Assembly: GCA_002452315.1 (NCBI GenBank) | Contig: DKFH01000142.1 | Span: 4,118 to 12,081 of the forward strand | DNA from: Anaerolineaceae bacterium UBA6801 | GTDB lineage: Bacteria; Chloroflexota; Anaerolineae; Anaerolineales; Anaerolineaceae | DNA: 7,964 nucleotides | Direction: 5' to 3' | Part shown: one piece after another, positions 1 through 6,272 of the stretch | Numbering within the stretch: position 1 is the stretch's first letter | Layout: each line of letters starts with the position of its first letter | Program-made: the position numbers and the translations under genes | The notes under the pieces: model-generated | The model's input: only the letters and a program-made list of their open reading frames with translations | Told to the model about the DNA's origin: nothing | The model's database searches: none

Positions 1-576
1 AATAATGTGCGCATCCTGATGCAGTATACCGACGTGATCGCCACGGAGGTTGACCCGGTTTACCAGCAGGTTTTGCGGAATGCTTACCTCAACACCCCTG
101 GTGTGACGGTGCGCACCTGGGATGCTACCCAACCCCCACCCCCGGACTTACCACAACCGGATTCGATCCTGTGCTCTAACGTGATCGAGCACATACAGGA
201 GGATCAGAAGGTTGTGGTTAACGCTGACCAGGTCCTCAAACCAGGCGGGCGGATGATCTTCATCGTGCCGCGCGGCGAGAAGCTCTATTCCAGCCTGGAT
301 GCTGCTATCGGGCATGTCCGGCGTTATGATGCAGACCGGCTGCGGTCGTTGTTTACGAACCTGGGTTATGAAATTGAGGAGCTGTTTACCCTCAACAAAG
401 TCGGTGTGCTGGGCTGGTGGTACCGGGGCAAGGTCGCCAAACAGCAGGCTATCGGTCGTTTTGGACTGAAGGCCTTCAATGTGCTGGTGCCGGTTTTCAA
501 ACTGATCGACCCCATCCTGCCCTGGAAGGGCTTATCGCTGGTGATTGTGGCCCGCAAGCCAGACTATTCGCAATAA
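1..576 (+). CDS. Class I SAM-dependent methyltransferase, C-terminal part (5' end outside window)
   Basis: The reading frame is open from base 1 to the TAA at 574-576, so the gene begins upstream of the window. The GTG at 7 is unlikely to be the true start, because the glycine-rich SAM-binding motif I that should precede it is missing. What remains is typical of the Rossmann-like fold: an acidic residue at the end of strand 2 (ATEVDP), a DSILCSNVIEHI segment (motif II region, with the NVIEH seen in Methyltransf_11/23 proteins), and VLKPGGRMIFIVPR (motif III). The C-terminus carries a GWWYRGKV segment and a hydrophobic PVFKLIDPILPWKGLSLVIVARKP tail. I recall such tails from methyltransferases encoded near glycosyltransferases, which suggests a lipid or glycan substrate, but nothing in the window tests this. 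The substrate is unknown. The gene is convergent with the downstream aldo/keto reductase gene. Confidence 0.85.
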   Translation, partial: NNVRILMQYTDVIATEVDPVYQQVLRNAYLNTPGVTVRTWDATQPPPPDLPQPDSILCSNVIEHIQEDQKVVVNADQVLKPGGRMIFIVPRGEKLYSSLDAAIGHVRRYDADRLRSLFTNLGYEIEELFTLNKVGVLGWWYRGKVAKQQAIGRFGLKAFNVLVPVFKLIDPILPWKGLSLVIVARKPDYSQ

Positions 577-591
577 TTTTTATTTCTAATC

Positions 592-622
592 AAAAAACCG
601 GGGCGGCTATGCGCCACCCCGG
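592..622 (-). terminator. Rho-independent terminator of the aldo/keto reductase gene
   Basis: Read on the - strand, ten-base arms at 613-622 and 598-607 form a GC-rich stem (CCGGGGTGGC with GCCGCCCCGG, one G-U wobble) around a 5-base loop. Six T residues follow directly (the A run at 592-597 of the + strand). The stem starts 20 bases after the reductase stop codon. On the + strand the same hairpin has a C-A mismatch and no T run, so it serves the - strand gene. The convergent methyltransferase gene has no clear terminator of its own here. Confidence 0.9.
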
Positions 623-642
623 CTTGAAAATCCTTCAATTAC

Positions 643-1617
643 TTACGCCGGCCAGATCTTGCGCCCGCCCCCTGGCGGTGTGATCTGGTCAATCAGCTGC
701 AGTTCCTCGGCTGTCAGGTCAGGCAGCAGGGCGGCCTTCAAGTTCTCCTCCAGCTGCGAAACACGTTTGGCGCCCGGGATGGCCACGGTCACCGCCGGGT
801 GGGCCATCACGAACTGGATGGCCAGCTGGGCAAGGGTGCGCCCATCGGCCAACGCTTTTAACTTTTCAACCTTGGCCAAATCATCCAAGAACGTTTGGTG
901 TTTCTCCTCGTCTTCAATCCAGCTCTGGCGGAAGTCACCCTCGCCAAAGGTTGTCTCTGCCGTGAACTTGCCGGTTAAGATGCCCATGGCCAGCGGCCCG
1001 CGCACCAGCACGCCCAAGTCCTTTTCAATGGTGTAGGGGAAGATCTCCGCCTCAGGGGTGCGGTTGAGGATTGAGTAATCGATTTGCAGGGTGCTGGCCT
1101 GGTTGTCGGCGTTGAAAGCCTGCAAGTATTCAAAATTGCTGGTGCTGACGCCGTAAGCGCGCACTTTACCCTGGGCTTGCAATTTCTGAAAGCCTTCGAT
1201 GAAGACTTCCATGGTGGGGTCACGAAAATCAATATGGCTCTGGATCACATCAACGTAGTCGGTGTCCAACCGCTTAAGGTTTGACTCCACCCCGGCGATC
1301 AGCTTTTCAACAGTGTCATACGCGCTGACAACATTTTCCCCATCAAAGCCCAGCCAGCCGATTTTTGTGGCAACAATGAATTTATCACGCCTGCCTTGCA
1401 TGGCCTTTCCCAGCAGCTCTTCACTGTGGCCGGTCCCATACACATCAGCTGTATCAAAAAAGTTGATGCCCATGTCCAGTGCGGCTGAGATCACATCCAG
1501 CGATTCACGGTCCTCGACCTCGCCCCACTCATCGCCGCCAATGGCCCACAACCCCAGGCCGAGCTTGGTGACCTCGATCCCGCTTTTACCCAAAACCCGT
1601 TTTTCTATGTCTGCCAT
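643..1617 (-). CDS. Aldo/keto reductase, 324 aa
   Basis: NAD(P)H-dependent oxidoreductase of the aldo/keto reductase superfamily, a soluble (alpha/beta)8 barrel that reduces carbonyl substrates. All four catalytic tetrad positions are visible: Asp55 in FFDTADVYG, Tyr60 in the same motif, Lys85 in IVATKIGW, and His128 in VIQSHIDF. The C-terminal cofactor-binding signature is also present, with GPLAMGILTGKF around 207-218 and AIPGAKRVSQLEENL around 279-293. The 324 aa length is normal for the family, and the pattern resembles the YajO/general-stress (AKR11-like) branch rather than eukaryotic AKR1. The ATG at 1615-1617 is preceded by GGAGGT (1621-1626) only 3-4 bases away, which is tight but convincing. 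It has its own extended -10 promoter 79 bases upstream and its own terminator, so it is probably a separate unit from pheT. The physiological substrate cannot be told from sequence. Confidence 0.93.
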   Translation of the reverse strand: MADIEKRVLGKSGIEVTKLGLGLWAIGGDEWGEVEDRESLDVISAALDMGINFFDTADVYGTGHSEELLGKAMQGRRDKFIVATKIGWLGFDGENVVSAYDTVEKLIAGVESNLKRLDTDYVDVIQSHIDFRDPTMEVFIEGFQKLQAQGKVRAYGVSTSNFEYLQAFNADNQASTLQIDYSILNRTPEAEIFPYTIEKDLGVLVRGPLAMGILTGKFTAETTFGEGDFRQSWIEDEEKHQTFLDDLAKVEKLKALADGRTLAQLAIQFVMAHPAVTVAIPGAKRVSQLEENLKAALLPDLTAEELQLIDQITPPGGGRKIWPA

Positions 1618-1695
1618 ACTACCTCCAATTTTTAATCGATCATGTCAGCTGCTATTCTCAACCCAATGTCAATAAAATAACCTTTGCTAGCTCTA

Positions 1696-1704
1696 ATTAT
1701 AGCA
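1696..1704 (-). promoter_or_regulatory. Extended -10 promoter for the aldo/keto reductase gene
   Basis: On the - strand, 1704-1696 reads TGCTATAAT, an exact extended -10 element (TGn plus a perfect TATAAT). No good -35 hexamer is found 16-18 bases upstream, which is acceptable for extended -10 promoters. Transcription would start near 1689, giving a leader of about 70 bases before the ATG. A short dyad (GATCA-GG-TGATC, 1709-1720) lies where a -35 would be and could be an operator, though it is too short to claim. No terminator is seen between the pheT stop (1749) and this site, so read-through from pheT may add to expression. Confidence 0.6.
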
Positions 1705-1748
1705 GGTGGATCAGGTGATCGGCTTTGATAATTGTTGCGGTTGTTCTT

Positions 1749-4283
1749 TTAACTGCGTAATACCGCGCCCAATTCCTGATCCAGCAAGGTAATGATCCGT
1801 TTGCGCAGTTTGCCCACATCCTTATCCGTCAGGGTGCGGTCGGGGGCGACATAAGTCAGGCTGAAGGCCAGGCTCTTCTTGCCCTGGCCGACCTGCTGAC
1901 CGCGGTAGATATCAAACAACTGTACCTTGGTGAGGTTTTCGCCGCCGCCCTGCCGGATGACAGCCTCAACCTCGGCTGCAGGGACGGTTTCATCCACCAC
2001 CACAGCCAGATCTTCCAGCACCGGCGGGTAAGTGGGAACTGCCTCCACATCAAACAGGATGCGGGCAGCCGCCAGCACGGGCGCCAGGTTGATCTCCGCC
2101 AGGTAGACCGGCGGCTCGTTCAGCTCATAATTGGCCTTCACCAGGGGGTGCAGCTCGCCCATCACACCGGCCACCTTCCCGTCAATCAAGATCTCGGCGG
2201 TCTTGCCGGGGTGCAGGCTGGGGTGTACAGCTGCCCGGTAAGCAACATGATCCACATGTAAACCCATCAGCAAGCCCTCAAGGACGCCCTTCAGGTCGTA
2301 GAAATCCATCCAGGGTGGTTCACCTTCTGCCCAATAGGGCAGATCACGCAAACCCGTCAGCCCGATCGAGAGCATCAGCTTTTCATTGGGTAATTGTTGC
2401 CCATCTACCGGGAGGAAAACTGGCCCGATCTCGAAAAAGGCCAGACGTCGGTCAAGATGGCTGTTATATTCAAGAATTTCAAGCATGGTCGCCAGGATGC
2501 TGCGGCGCATCACCCGCCGTTCAACGGTGATTGGGTTCTGGATCTCCAGGTATTCTTCATAGGGACCATCATACTCGGGCGGGAAGCGGCGAGCCTCGCG
2601 CTCAGGGGAGGTCATCCGGTAGGCGACCAGTTCCTGCAAGCCCAGGTTGACCAGCAGGTCGCGGGTGGTTTCTTGCATGAGCAGCACCGGGTCGATGATC
2701 TGCGGCGGTAGGGGTTGATCCAGCCTGCGGGAAGGGATTTTGTCATAGCCATAAATACGGCTGATCTCTTCCAGCAGGTCCGCCCGGCCGATGAGGCCTT
2801 CGTTGATGTCCAAGCGGTGCGGCGGTGTGTGGGCGGTGATTGTATCGCCCTCCACCTCGCAGATAAACGCCAAACGCTCAAGGATGTCCGCCATTTCTTG
2901 CACCGAGATGTCCGTGCCCAGGCTCTGGTTGACCCAATCTGCCGAGAGTGTGATCACCGGGTCTGCGGGCGGGTTGGGATAATTGTCGATCAGTCCCTGG
3001 GCTACCTGCCCGCCGCCCCAGGCGGCCATACGTTTGAGACACAACCGCACACCGGCCTCAGCCAGGGCGGGGTGCACCCCACGGCTGAAGCGATAGGCCG
3101 CCTCGGAGTTGATCTTGAGCTTGCTGACCGTCTTGCGGATATTGATGAAGTTCCACGAGGCGCCTTCCAGCAGCACGTTGATGGTGTCCAGGCTTACCTC
3201 GCTCTCCTCGCCGCCCATCACCCCTGCTAAAGAAAGCGGTCCGGCGGTGTCGGTGACCAGCTCCATCTCCGGGTCGAGCTGATGGGTGACCCCATCCAGG
3301 GTGGTCAGCGTCTCGCCCGGGCGGGCGGTGCGGGTGATGATGGTGGGATGCCCATCGTTGGCCCTTTTGATGAGGAAATCGTAGTCAAAGGCATGCAGCG
3401 GCTCTCCCAGCTCGAGCATGACGTAATTGGTGGCATCCACGATGCAATTGATAGGCCGCATCCCCGCCAGATTCAGGCGCCGCCGCACCCAGTAGGGGCT
3501 GGGCTGGACGGTGACCCCTTCGATCAGACCCAGCACAAAGCGCGGGTTGAGCTCGGGATCTTTGATCTCGATCGCTGCACGCCCTTGTATGGGCGGCCCG
3601 GTCATCTCAAGAGATGCATCCGGCTCATGGAGCGGTTTACCCAGCGCTGCTGAGACCTCACGGGCCATGCCCAGCACGCTGGCATCCCGCACCATGTTGG
3701 GCAGGGTATCCACGTCGAAAACGGCATCGCCCATGTAGTCGGCCAGGGGCATGCCGGTGGGCGCGTCATCATCCAGGATAATCACACCTTCGTGTTCATC
3801 CGAGATTCCCAGTTCCTTTTCAGAGCAGATCATCGAGGAAGATTCGACGCCGCGGATCTTCATTTTCTTGAGGGTCATCAGTTTCCGGCCGGGTTGGTGC
3901 CCGTCGTAAAGCACCGCACCTTCACGGACATAGGCCACCTTAAGGGGTTGCGCCAGGGGACCCTGGTCCTTGAAGGGATATAAATTTGGTGCACCGGTCA
4001 GGACGATGGTTTCTCCCGTGCCGTCCTGCACTCGGCACAGCACCAGGCGGTCTGCGTTGGGATGGGGCAGGACTTCGTCGATCTGCGCCACTACGAATTT
4101 TTCCGCCGGCCAGGAGAGGCCGGTGTATTTGAATTCGTGCTGATCTCCCCGGGGCATCCCTAGCCCCACCAGGCGGATTTCCTCCACCTCCAGTCCGACC
4201 ATCGTCATCACCTTTGCCAGGGATTCGATGTCTAGGTCGTGGATGTCAACATAATCATTCAGCCAAGAAAGGGGTAGTTTCAT
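1749..4283 (-). CDS. pheT: Phenylalanine--tRNA ligase beta subunit, 844 aa
   Basis: Large subunit of the (alpha-beta)2 phenylalanyl-tRNA synthetase, cytoplasmic. It binds tRNA-Phe and carries the editing site that clears Tyr-tRNA-Phe. The domain order is complete: N-terminal MKLPLSWLNDYVDI; the EMAP-like tRNA-binding domain at about 62-180 (HPNADRL at 74-80, MKIRGVESSSMICSEKELG at 141-159); the B3/4 editing domain at about 248-425 (RPINCIVDATNYVMLELG, then His297 in GEPLHAFD and Glu373 in LLEGASW, probably the known editing-site His and Glu); B5 at about 440-515 ending in LLEEISRIYGYDKIP; the catalytic-like core at about 520-735; and the FDX-ACB anticodon-binding domain at about 748-842. At 844 aa it is longer than E. 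coli PheT (about 795), partly from an extra loop at residues 41-60. The ATG at 4281-4283 follows a GAGGA Shine-Dalgarno. It lies 60 bases downstream of the small four-helix-bundle gene, in the pheS operon. Confidence 0.98.
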   Translation of the reverse strand: MKLPLSWLNDYVDIHDLDIESLAKVMTMVGLEVEEIRLVGLGMPRGDQHEFKYTGLSWPAEKFVVAQIDEVLPHPNADRLVLCRVQDGTGETIVLTGAPNLYPFKDQGPLAQPLKVAYVREGAVLYDGHQPGRKLMTLKKMKIRGVESSSMICSEKELGISDEHEGVIILDDDAPTGMPLADYMGDAVFDVDTLPNMVRDASVLGMAREVSAALGKPLHEPDASLEMTGPPIQGRAAIEIKDPELNPRFVLGLIEGVTVQPSPYWVRRRLNLAGMRPINCIVDATNYVMLELGEPLHAFDYDFLIKRANDGHPTIITRTARPGETLTTLDGVTHQLDPEMELVTDTAGPLSLAGVMGGEESEVSLDTINVLLEGASWNFINIRKTVSKLKINSEAAYRFSRGVHPALAEAGVRLCLKRMAAWGGGQVAQGLIDNYPNPPADPVITLSADWVNQSLGTDISVQEMADILERLAFICEVEGDTITAHTPPHRLDINEGLIGRADLLEEISRIYGYDKIPSRRLDQPLPPQIIDPVLLMQETTRDLLVNLGLQELVAYRMTSPEREARRFPPEYDGPYEEYLEIQNPITVERRVMRRSILATMLEILEYNSHLDRRLAFFEIGPVFLPVDGQQLPNEKLMLSIGLTGLRDLPYWAEGEPPWMDFYDLKGVLEGLLMGLHVDHVAYRAAVHPSLHPGKTAEILIDGKVAGVMGELHPLVKANYELNEPPVYLAEINLAPVLAAARILFDVEAVPTYPPVLEDLAVVVDETVPAAEVEAVIRQGGGENLTKVQLFDIYRGQQVGQGKKSLAFSLTYVAPDRTLTDKDVGKLRKRIITLLDQELGAVLRS

Positions 4284-4309
4284 TGTGTCCTCATTTCCTC
4301 TGTATCAAA

Positions 4310-4339
4310 GGTATTAGGTACCAGGTATTGGGTATTAGG
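4310..4339 (+). repeat. Left TTAGG-like array, 7-base period
   Basis: After a leading GG at 4310-4311 the + strand tiles four contiguous 7-base units, each ending in GG: TATTAGG (4312-4318), TACCAGG (4319-4325), TATTGGG (4326-4332) and TATTAGG (4333-4339). It ends 4 bases from the stop codon of the small gene and starts 26 bases upstream of the pheT ATG. Its G-rich strand is opposite to that of the right array, so the two can pair as inverted repeats. Confidence 0.85.
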
Positions 4340-4343
4340 ATGA

Positions 4344-4769
4344 TCAAATTTCATAGGTCTCATCCGGATCATGGGTTTCTTTTAAGCCAGTAATTGCTTT
4401 TTGCTTACGAAGATGAGCAATATATCCGTTTGTCATCTTGCCTAAATCGTTTAACTGGTCAAGAAATTGTAAAAAAATCTCTTCCTTAATGTAGCCCATT
4501 CGAAATGCAAGGACTAAATGTGTTTTAGTTTCAGCCATTGAGCCTCTGGCAATATAGCAATAGTGAATTGTCTCCTGGAAATTGTAGCGTCCATACCCCT
4601 CCGCAATATTCGCCGGGATGCTTTGAACAGATCTCCTTAATTGCGAGGCCAAGGCCCACTTTTCTTCTGGTGGGAACAAAGGGATCACATTCTGGCACAT
4701 ATCCACTGCATAATCCACCGCTCTGCGCCAGATTTCTAAGCTTTCCAATCCCTGATTTTTCGGCTCCAT
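4344..4769 (-). CDS. Four-helix-bundle protein, S23/IVS-encoded family, 141 aa
   Basis: Small helical protein of the family annotated as four helix bundle protein or 23S rRNA intervening-sequence protein, related in fold to the Avd accessory protein of diversity-generating retroelements. Family landmarks are visible in order: LEIWRRAVDYA at 11-21, LFPPEEKWAL at 31-40, QLRRSVQSIPANIAEGYGR at 43-61, ARGSMAETKTHL at 74-85, and GYIKEEIFLQFLDQLNDLGKM at 92-112. The last 20 or so residues form a charged, acidic-ending tail beyond the conserved bundle. There are no membrane segments or catalytic motifs. Avd homologues are basic, pentameric and bind nucleic acid, so RNA or DNA binding is a reasonable inference, but the function is unknown. 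The ATG at 4767-4769 has AAGGAG (4778-4783) 8 bases upstream. The gene is AT-rich and lies in the same direction as its neighbours, 79 bases after pheS and 60 before pheT, so it should be co-transcribed under T-box control. Confidence 0.9.
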   Translation of the reverse strand: MEPKNQGLESLEIWRRAVDYAVDMCQNVIPLFPPEEKWALASQLRRSVQSIPANIAEGYGRYNFQETIHYCYIARGSMAETKTHLVLAFRMGYIKEEIFLQFLDQLNDLGKMTNGYIAHLRKQKAITGLKETHDPDETYEI

Positions 4770-4779
4770 CCCGTCTTCT

Positions 4780-4847
4780 CCTTATCACCAACAACCCAAT
4801 TGCCGAAATCCTAATTACCTAATTCCTAATCACCTAATACCTAATCC
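4780..4847 (-). repeat. Right TTAGG-like array, alternating 7- and 8-base units
   Basis: Read on the - strand from 4839 to 4780, the sequence tiles without gaps into eight units that all end in GG, with lengths 7,8,7,8,7,8,7,8: TATTAGG, TGATTAGG, AATTAGG, TAATTAGG, ATTTCGG, CAATTGGG, TTGTTGG, TGATAAGG. Further out, GGATTAGG (4847-4840) continues the theme up to the pheS stop codon. The units decay towards the small gene, and the last one supplies the AAGG of its Shine-Dalgarno. The orientation is inverted relative to the left array. Confidence 0.85.
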
Positions 4848-4848
4848 A

Positions 4849-5892
4849 CTAAAACTGCCTCAAAAACCGCACATCATTGTTCCGAAAGTGGCGGATGTCG
4901 TCGATGCGGTAGCGCATCAGGGTGCTGCGGTCGATGCCCATGCCGGCAGCAAAGCCGGAGTAGACGGCCGGGTCGTACCCGCCGTATTCGAGCACCACCG
5001 GGTGCACCATCCCGCACCCGAGGATCTCCAGCCAGCCGGTCTCCTTGCACACCGGGCAGCCTGCGCCGTTGCAGACGAAGCAACCCACATCAAACTCGGC
5101 GCTGGGCTCGGTGAAGGGGAAATGCGAAGGCCGCAGACGCGTGCGGGCTTCCTCGCCGAACAACCGGCGGGCAAAGTCATCCAGGGTGCCCTTTAGCTCG
5201 GCAAAGCTGACCTGCTTGCCCACCACCAGCACCTCCACCTGGGCGAACTCAATTTCGCTGCGGGCGGAGAGCTGCTCGTAGCGCATGGTGGCGCCGGGCA
5301 GGATGGCGCGGATTGGCTCTGGCGCCCGCGCCCGCATGACCCGGATCTGCCCCGGTGAGGTGTGCGTGCGCAGCAAAACGCCTTCCGTCTTGGTGTAGAA
5401 GGTGTCCCACATGTCGCGCGCGGGGTGGTAGGGCGGCATGTTCAGGTAGGTGAAGTTGTAGTCATCCGTCTCCACTTCGGGTGAGGGATAGACCTGGAAG
5501 CCCATATCACCGAAGATCTGGGTGATGCGCCGCAGCACCTGGGTCAGGGGATGTAAGCGGCCGCGCGTCACGGGGCGTCCGGGCAGGGTCACGTCCAGTG
5601 TTTCGGTTTCCAGTGCCTGCTGCAAGGCCTCGGCTTCCAATACCTGGCGTTTTTCCTCCAGGGCATGCTCCAAGGTTTGGCGCACCTCGTTGGCCGCTTT
5701 GCCCATCACCGGGCGGAGTTCTTTATCCATGCCCGCCATGCTGCTGAACACGCCCATCACCGCAGAGCTGCGGCCCAGGTGCGTCACACGCCAGGCTTCC
5801 AGCGCGGCGGTATCGGTTACCTTCGCCAGGGCAGACAGCGCCTCTGCCTGGATTTGGGTGAGTTTGGCCAATTGAGTTTCTTTCTCTGTCAT
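4849..5892 (-). CDS. pheS: Phenylalanine--tRNA ligase alpha subunit, 347 aa
   Basis: Catalytic subunit of phenylalanyl-tRNA synthetase, which makes Phe-AMP and then Phe-tRNA together with PheT. Numbered from the ATG at 5892: an N-terminal helical (coiled-coil) tRNA-contacting arm at about 1-95; the class II core starting near HPLTQVLRRI (114); RTHTSPGQIR at 175-184; motif 2 around MRYEQLSARSEIEF (203-216); FAQVE at 216-220 with the Gln and Glu that bind the amino group; FPFTEPS at 258-264 with the two Phe residues of the substrate pocket; motif 3 GMGIDRSTLMRY at 317-328; and the canonical C-terminus DVRFLRQF. A four-cysteine insert (Cys271, 274, 279, 282) matches the Firmicutes-type PheS. The ATG is chosen over an in-frame GTG at 5910 because AAGGAG (5902-5907) lies 9 bases before the ATG and inside the longer version. 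The motif-2-adjacent FAQVEV departs from the usual FHQxEG. Confidence 0.97.
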   Translation of the reverse strand: MTEKETQLAKLTQIQAEALSALAKVTDTAALEAWRVTHLGRSSAVMGVFSSMAGMDKELRPVMGKAANEVRQTLEHALEEKRQVLEAEALQQALETETLDVTLPGRPVTRGRLHPLTQVLRRITQIFGDMGFQVYPSPEVETDDYNFTYLNMPPYHPARDMWDTFYTKTEGVLLRTHTSPGQIRVMRARAPEPIRAILPGATMRYEQLSARSEIEFAQVEVLVVGKQVSFAELKGTLDDFARRLFGEEARTRLRPSHFPFTEPSAEFDVGCFVCNGAGCPVCKETGWLEILGCGMVHPVVLEYGGYDPAVYSGFAAGMGIDRSTLMRYRIDDIRHFRNNDVRFLRQF

Positions 5893-5946
5893 AAAACGTT
5901 TCTCCTTCACGCTGCTGTGGATGGCAGCTCATCAAACGGGTTAAAC

Positions 5947-5981
5947 AAAAAGCCCATCCTTGCTATTGGCGAAAGGACGGG
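5947..5981 (-). terminator. T-box attenuator terminator upstream of pheS
   Basis: On the - strand, CCCGTCCTT (5981-5973) pairs with AAGGATGGG (5961-5953) over nine base pairs including one G-U, around an 11-base loop. A short C and TTTTT follow (5952-5947). The 5' arm overlaps the bases used by the antiterminator (CCGTCCTTT, 5980-5972), so the two structures exclude each other, as expected for transcriptional T-box control. It lies 54 bases upstream of the pheS ATG. Confidence 0.92.
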
Positions 5982-6247
5982 TTGACCGCGGTACCACCTT
6001 TTTTGGCTCTGCAGGGGCGCTGCAAAGCCCACTCATCACCACTCGACGCGTGCTTCACTAACGGCACCTGCTGCGAATGGCTTCCCCGGGTAACGTCGGG
6101 GTGGCCGGCTCAGACTATTTGCATGGTTTTGCTTTCACCTGAGCAGCTCGAGAGGGAACTTCGGTTGGGGTCAGCAGGGTGTGGGTCTCAGTCATGCCCG
6201 CACCGCCCTGTCAGCCTCTGCCAGCCTACTTTCCTCTGTCATCGCTG
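5947..6247 (-). ncRNA. T-box riboswitch, tRNA-Phe specific
   Basis: This leader RNA element senses uncharged tRNA-Phe and controls transcription into pheS. Reading the - strand: the stem I base CAGC (6247-6244) pairs with GCTG (6147-6144), then a kink-turn-like GAUGAC/CGA, then AGAGG (6237-6233) with CCTCT (6155-6151). The specifier loop has AGUA on the left (6230-6227) and GAAG-UUC on the right, placing the codon UUC (Phe) at 6158-6156. Stem II is GCTCAG (6144-6139) with CTGAGC (6113-6108). A GC-rich IIA/B-like element lies at 6106-6079. Stem III is a 10-bp hairpin at 6029-6005. The T-box sequence GGTGGTACCGCGG (5998-5986) has a UGGU bulge (5996-5993) complementary to an ACCA tRNA end. The antiterminator can form as AAAGG/CCUUU plus GCGG/CCGU around the bulge, competing with the terminator at 5947-5981. 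Stem limits are hand-folded. Confidence 0.95.
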
Positions 6248-6272
6248 ATGGAAAGTATTGTTGTTGCTGCTT

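Larger units (their letters stand above)
4310..4847. mobile_element. Putative S23/IVS-type insertion cassette between pheS and pheT
   Basis: The 565-base gap between pheS and pheT is filled almost entirely by one four-helix-bundle gene and two flanking arrays of TTAGG-like units in opposite orientation. Together they form imperfect terminal inverted repeats, with a perfect 10-base match of 4310-4319 (GGTATTAGGT) to the complement of 4832-4841. Base composition changes sharply: 4381-4440 is 21/60 G+C, while 4921-4980 in pheS is 42/60. Related ORFs flanked by inverted repeats are known as intervening sequences in 23S rRNA genes, for example in Leptospira. No transposase, integrase or clear target-site duplication is seen, so mobility is inferred from structure and composition only. 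Confidence 0.5.

Noticed and set aside
659..1036. 125-codon open frame on the + strand opposite the aldo/keto reductase
   Set aside because: Low-complexity Ser/Ala-rich translation that mirrors the reductase coding strand.
1667..1672. TTGACA on the - strand as the -35 of a second reductase promoter
   Set aside because: No acceptable -10 lies 16-18 bases downstream; the nearest candidate (CATGAT) is 22 bases away.
2715..3230. 171-codon open frame on the + strand opposite pheT
   Set aside because: It lies wholly antisense to conserved PheT domains, shows no recognisable motif, and is typical of shadow frames in GC-rich DNA.
4780..4847. CRISPR array
   Set aside because: The repeat units are 7-8 bases, contiguous and without spacers, so they cannot be a CRISPR.
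5893..5910. GTG at 5908-5910 as an upstream start for pheS
   Set aside because: The Shine-Dalgarno AAGGAG lies inside this extension and is correctly spaced for the ATG at 5890-5892. No ribosome binding site precedes the GTG.
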